Below are positions 4,128 to 7,244 of a DNA stretch of 7,244 nucleotides, one piece after another. The DNA is from Nitrospirota bacterium (GTDB lineage: Bacteria; Nitrospirota; Thermodesulfovibrionia; Thermodesulfovibrionales; Magnetobacteriaceae): assembly GCA_015233485.1 (NCBI GenBank), contig JADFXO010000197.1, positions 1 to 7,244 on the forward strand, given 5' to 3'. Position 1 is the stretch's first letter, and every line of letters starts with the position of its first letter. The notes below the pieces were generated by a model. The model did not search any database and was not told where the DNA came from. It worked only from the letters and a program-made list of their open reading frames with translations. Both the position numbers and the translations under genes were made by a program.

Positions 4128-5456
4128 ATGAGTGGAATAGTAATCAATGTATCGATGCAGATTGGTTACCTAAGAAAACATTTGGAAGAGAAAGGGATAT
4201 TAAATTTAGATGTAATTGCAAATCATATCCTTGAATTACGCGACCTACAATGTAAAGAAGAAATGTATTCCCATAGCAGATATACAGAGAAGGGTAGTGA
4301 TGTAGTTTGTAATATTATAACTGGATGTAATACTAAAGAGAAGAAATGTATCGTTTGGTGCGTAAACCATTATTTAGGTTTAAATAGAAATAAAAAAGTA
4401 ATAGATGCTGCAAAGAAAGCGTTAGATGAATACGGTACTGGTTGTGGAACATCTGCTCTTTCTGGTGGTATGACATCTTTACATAAAATGCTTGAGATGC
4501 GTCTTGCTGATCTGATAGGAAAGGAGTGTGTAACGCTATTTCCTACCGGTTATACTGCAAATCTTGGCCTACTTTCAGGTATTGCTGGTAAGGGTAGTTT
4601 TATTTTATTTGATAGAGAATCCCACGCAAGTATTGTTGATGGTGCTAAATTATCAGGAAATAAATATCTTCCGTTTAATCATAATGATGTGGAAGACCTG
4701 GATTCTAAACTTAATAAGTATACTAAAGAATATGAAAATATATTTGTAGTGGTAGAATCTGCATATTCTATGAGTGGTGATTTATCACCTTTAAAAGAAA
4801 TAGTAGAACTAAAGCAAAAGTATAAATTTTATTTAATAGTTGATGAGGCACACACATTTGGTTTTTATGGTAAAAAAGGTAGTGGATATCGCAATGAGTT
4901 AGGTGTAACTGAAGAAGTTGATTTTATTGTTGGAACATTATCAAAGGCAACTGCCTCTATCGGTGGTTATGTTGCAAGTCAGGAAAAATATGATATTTTA
5001 CTTCATTGGTCTGCAACACCATTTATTTTTCAAGCTTGTACACCTCCATCAGATATTGCTGCAAGTTTAGCATGTTTGGATGAAATTGAAACGAATACAG
5101 AACTTGCTATAAAACTCCATAATAACAATAAACACTTTAGAAGTTTACTCACTAAAGCCGGATTTGATCTACGAAACAGTCAAAGTCCTATAGTTCCTGT
5201 GTATATAGAAGACTTTGAAGCTCTTCTTAATATTTCAAAGGATCTATATATAAACGGTATTTTTACAAATGCAATATTTTATCCTGCGGTTAAAAGAACT
5301 GAAGGTAGGTTGAGATTTATTTTAAATGTCGGTCATACAATGGAACAAATGGAAAGAACAGTAGCATGTCTATTAGAAGCTGTAAAAAAATATGGTGTTG
5401 ATATTACAAATGAGGATTATACTTTTTTGCATAAAGAAAAGAGCGGAGTTAACTAA
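4128..5456 (+). CDS. PLP-dependent alpha-oxoamine synthase, SPT/AONS-like
   Basis: This 442-residue cytoplasmic enzyme of the alpha-oxoamine synthase family (fold-type I aminotransferase superfamily) should condense an amino acid with an acyl-CoA or acyl-ACP, with loss of CO2, to give an amino ketone. Visible landmarks are NHYLGL (80-85), YGTGCGTSALSGG (102-114), PTGYTANLG (139-147), SHAS with His166 expected to stack on PLP, a VDEAHTFGFYG block with Asp239 and His242, GTLSK with Schiff-base Lys273, PFIFQACTPP (298-307), and RLRF with Arg396, where the substrate carboxylate is usually bound. By eye the stretch GYTANLGLLSGIAGKG and the HNDVEDLDSKL segment are closest to bacterial serine palmitoyltransferase, as is the overall length (SPT about 420, AONS/KBL about 385-400). 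Substrates cannot be read from the sequence. After Lys273 the residues are ATAS, where most relatives have Gly at Lys+3. GGAGG (4117-4121) supports the start. The stop overlaps the next gene's start by one base. Confidence 0.88.
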   Translation: MSGIVINVSMQIGYLRKHLEEKGILNLDVIANHILELRDLQCKEEMYSHSRYTEKGSDVVCNIITGCNTKEKKCIVWCVNHYLGLNRNKKVIDAAKKALDEYGTGCGTSALSGGMTSLHKMLEMRLADLIGKECVTLFPTGYTANLGLLSGIAGKGSFILFDRESHASIVDGAKLSGNKYLPFNHNDVEDLDSKLNKYTKEYENIFVVVESAYSMSGDLSPLKEIVELKQKYKFYLIVDEAHTFGFYGKKGSGYRNELGVTEEVDFIVGTLSKATASIGGYVASQEKYDILLHWSATPFIFQACTPPSDIAASLACLDEIETNTELAIKLHNNNKHFRSLLTKAGFDLRNSQSPIVPVYIEDFEALLNISKDLYINGIFTNAIFYPAVKRTEGRLRFILNVGHTMEQMERTVACLLEAVKKYGVDITNEDYTFLHKEKSGVN

Positions 5457-6718
5457 TGTCTAAAATAAACAAAATATTGATTTTGTTGTTGATGTTAACA
5501 TTTTTTAATGTTACTAAGGTATTTGCATTGAATGGAGCTGAACTTGCAGGTATTGGACCTATATCTAGGAGTATGGGTGGCACAGGTATTGCGTATCCAC
5601 AGGATGCAATAACCACTTTATTTACAAACCCTGCTGGATCAATTACATGTGCTCAATGCTCTACACCTGAAGTCGATATTGGAGGTTCATTGCTTTCACC
5701 AAAATCTAAAGCATATATAAACGTTAACGGTTCATCTGTAGGAGCTAATGCAGCAAGTAAGACATATCCATTACCAGCAGTTGCTATCTCAGTACCGATT
5801 AATAATAATTGGAATATCGGTGTAGGCATGGCTGCCGTTGCAGGATTTGGTGCGGATTATAGAAATACGTCATTAGATCAACCTTATTTCTATAATCTGG
5901 GTTCACAAGGAAAGTATCCATTGATGGCATCCAGTTTTTCTCAGCTCCAAATATTAAAGTTTGCTCCATTCATATCTTACCATCCTGATGATAAGTTTTC
6001 TATTGGTATAGCGCCACACATTGATTATAGTAGCCTTGACTTAGGACTTGGAACATCATCTAACTATGGTATAGGTGCTCAACTAGGAGCCATATATAAA
6101 TTCAACGATATAATGTCAGTTGGAGCTACATATACGACAGTTCAAACTATTAATTATAAAAACGTCTATGATCCAGAGGGTAACGGGATACTATCTAATC
6201 TTAAACTTGCTTTACCACAAAATATCGGTGTTGGTATTGCTTTAAAACCCTTTGGAGAGAGTTTTATTATAGAAACAGATGTAAAATGGTTAAATTGGGC
6301 TGACGCTGCGGGATATAAGGATTTTGATTGGCGTAATCAATGGGTATATGCTATTGGTACGCAATATAAGCCTATGCCAAAGCTTGCATTACGAGTTGGT
6401 TATAACTATGGTAAGAATCCTATAAAATCACATGACAATTTCGATGGTACAACTTATATGGACGTACAGGGCAAGTCTTTATCAACGTACTACTATGAAG
6501 CATTCAGAGTTATCGGTGCTTCTTTAATAGAAGAACAGCATTTATTCTTTGGTCTTGGATACGAGTTTACAAAGAATTTTGCAATAAACACAGGCTACGG
6601 ACGTGATATTAATAAAACACTTACAGAAAACGGGACTACATTCATTGGTCAGCCTGCAAGCATTACATCTACTGTAGGTGGAGATAGCTTTGAATTTAAT
6701 TTAGTATGGAGGTTCTAA
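5456..6718 (+). CDS. FadL/OMPP1/TodX-family outer-membrane transport protein
   Basis: This 420-residue protein is predicted to be a beta-barrel that lets hydrophobic molecules such as long-chain fatty acids cross the outer membrane. Residues 1-24 form a signal peptide (K3, K6, hydrophobic core, cleavage after VFA). The mature N-terminus carries SRSMGGTGIAYPQDA (37-51) and the family's N-P-A motif within LFTNPAG (55-61). Repeated alternating strands follow, such as YGIGAQLGAIYKF and SVGATYTTVQ, and the chain ends EFNLVWRF with the terminal Phe expected for BAM-dependent assembly. Length fits the family (E. coli FadL is about 420 mature residues). Its ATG overlaps the TAA of the synthase gene (TAATG), and GGAG (5445-5448) lies 7 bases before the start, so the two are translationally coupled. 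Pairing with an acyl-condensing enzyme suggests export or import of a lipid-like product or precursor. The cargo is unknown. Cys65 and Cys68 (CAQC) near the N-terminus are unusual for a barrel. Confidence 0.9.
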   Translation: MSKINKILILLLMLTFFNVTKVFALNGAELAGIGPISRSMGGTGIAYPQDAITTLFTNPAGSITCAQCSTPEVDIGGSLLSPKSKAYINVNGSSVGANAASKTYPLPAVAISVPINNNWNIGVGMAAVAGFGADYRNTSLDQPYFYNLGSQGKYPLMASSFSQLQILKFAPFISYHPDDKFSIGIAPHIDYSSLDLGLGTSSNYGIGAQLGAIYKFNDIMSVGATYTTVQTINYKNVYDPEGNGILSNLKLALPQNIGVGIALKPFGESFIIETDVKWLNWADAAGYKDFDWRNQWVYAIGTQYKPMPKLALRVGYNYGKNPIKSHDNFDGTTYMDVQGKSLSTYYYEAFRVIGASLIEEQHLFFGLGYEFTKNFAINTGYGRDINKTLTENGTTFIGQPASITSTVGGDSFEFNLVWRF

Positions 6719-6760
6719 ATCTTTTAAAAAGAGTGGATAATACTAAAGTCGATTTTAGCG

Positions 6761-6910
6761 ATGATTAGCAATAGTTTAGAAATGGAATCGATAAAGGTTT
6801 TTGGTGTTATAGGAACAGGCTACTTTATGAAAATAGCTGAAAAAATAGCTTATCACTTTACTCCCAACTATATAAAAATCAACTATACTTTATTTATACT
6901 GTTATTTTGA
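6761..6910 (+). CDS. Small ORF with a Rossmann-like start, doubtful
   Basis: A 49-codon frame reads MISNSLEMESIKVFGVIGTG and so on, ending at TGA 6908-6910. The segment IKVFGVIGTGYFMKIAEKIA resembles the first strand, glycine turn and helix of NAD-binding Rossmann proteins, but it breaks off after about 15 more residues. There is no convincing ribosome binding site. It may be the truncated start of a dehydrogenase-like gene or chance. No clear terminator for the upstream operon was found in 6719-6937. Confidence 0.25.
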   Translation: MISNSLEMESIKVFGVIGTGYFMKIAEKIAYHFTPNYIKINYTLFILLF

Positions 6911-6920
6911 TAACCTAAAA

Positions 6921-6929
6921 TGCTATAAT
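6921..6929 (+). promoter_or_regulatory. Extended -10 promoter for the Rpn-family gene
   Basis: TGCTATAAT contains a perfect TATAAT (6924-6929) and the upstream TG of an extended -10 element. The expected start point, about 6936, is two bases before the ATG at 6938. A TTGATA (6907-6912) is too close (11 bases) to serve as a normal -35 box, but extended -10 promoters can work without one. Confidence 0.5.
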
Positions 6930-6937
6930 GCCGCAAC

Positions 6938-7244
6938 ATGCCTAGCACTTATGATAAAATCCTAAAAGAGATTCTAAACGACGTTATCGATACCCTAATC
7001 TCCAAGGTTATCGGGTTAAAAGTCGTTAAAACCGAAAGATTAGAAGCTAAACTTCAAATTACAAATGAACGTGAAGCCGACTACGTGTTAAAAGTAACAA
7101 CTGAAGATGGCGCTGTTTTCGTATTGCATATAGAGTTTCAGAGCACTAACTACGCAAAAATGCCTCGCAGGGAGTTAAGATACTGGCTCATTCTAACCGA
7201 TATTTATGAACTTCCAGTAATTCAATACGTTTTTTACATTGGCC
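6938..7244 (+). CDS. Rpn-family PD-(D/E)XK nuclease/putative transposase, 3'-partial
   Basis: The first 102 residues run off the right edge. They match the Rpn/PDDEXK family (recombination-promoting nuclease, formerly annotated as transposase): MPSTYDKILKEIL at the start, an acidic active-site Asp in READYVLKV (Asp48), then LHIEFQS (63-69) supplying the E-x-Q variant of the E-x-K catalytic pair (Glu66, Gln68), and MPRREL with an aromatic strand after it. Known members cleave DNA and promote recA-independent recombination, and they often occur in many divergent copies per genome. The upstream ATG at 6928 hits a stop after five codons, so 6938 is the start. No Shine-Dalgarno sequence is present. 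The full gene is normally about 250-330 residues, so roughly two thirds is missing here. Confidence 0.85.
   Translation, partial: MPSTYDKILKEILNDVIDTLISKVIGLKVVKTERLEAKLQITNEREADYVLKVTTEDGAVFVLHIEFQSTNYAKMPRRELRYWLILTDIYELPVIQYVFYIG

Noticed and set aside
4564..4749. 61-codon frame inside the synthase gene
   Set aside because: Out-of-frame shadow of a clearly conserved enzyme.

Overview
The window reads as an AT-rich, Gram-negative bacterial chromosome. The FadL/OMPP1-type outer-membrane protein, with a signal peptide and a C-terminal aromatic residue, requires an outer membrane. Strong AGGAGG-type ribosome binding sites mark most genes. Many short structured repeats lie in long gene-poor gaps, and Rpn/PD-(D/E)XK proteins like the one at the right edge are common in repeat-rich genomes such as Nitrospirota, Desulfobacterota and cyanobacteria. 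The phylum cannot be fixed from this sequence. All convincing genes are on the + strand.

Left part (1-1262): an unrecognised Lys/Asn-rich protein that may start upstream, then a small protein made of two tandem copies of a 64-codon unit with a ribbon-helix-helix-like pattern. Its last codons and stop lie in the first copy of a long dispersed repeat (1095-1262), which ends in terminator-like hairpins.

Middle part (1263-3062): a toxin-antitoxin island. A cluster of degenerate 25-bp repeats precedes a Panacea/DUF4065 antitoxin. Overlapping it is a RelE-family toxin with a one-base frameshift that cuts off the tail carrying the expected catalytic tyrosine. Gene remnants and a stray copy of the 25-bp unit follow. 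A second, same-orientation copy of the dispersed repeat (2841-3062), with a 53-nt hairpin insertion, closes the island. Bases 3203-3400 form a GC-rich run of three perfect hairpins ending in a terminator-like hairpin, a candidate small RNA.

Right part (3494-6718): an operon. A near-consensus promoter leads to a short leader frame that enters a (CT)20 tract and stops immediately after it. Then come a 67-aa DUF104/AF2212-like protein, an alpha-oxoamine synthase (PLP enzyme that condenses an amino acid with an acyl thioester, closest by eye to serine palmitoyltransferase), and a FadL-like outer-membrane channel whose start codon overlaps the synthase stop. One more or two fewer CT units would join the leader frame to the next open frame, so the operon head looks like a phase-variable switch. 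The inferred theme is an amino-ketone or sphingoid-type lipid, or another acyl product, made by the synthase, with the FadL protein moving a hydrophobic molecule across the outer membrane.

Right edge (6719-7244): a weak small ORF, then the start of an Rpn-family nuclease gene whose extended -10 box sits so close to the ATG that its transcript is probably leaderless.
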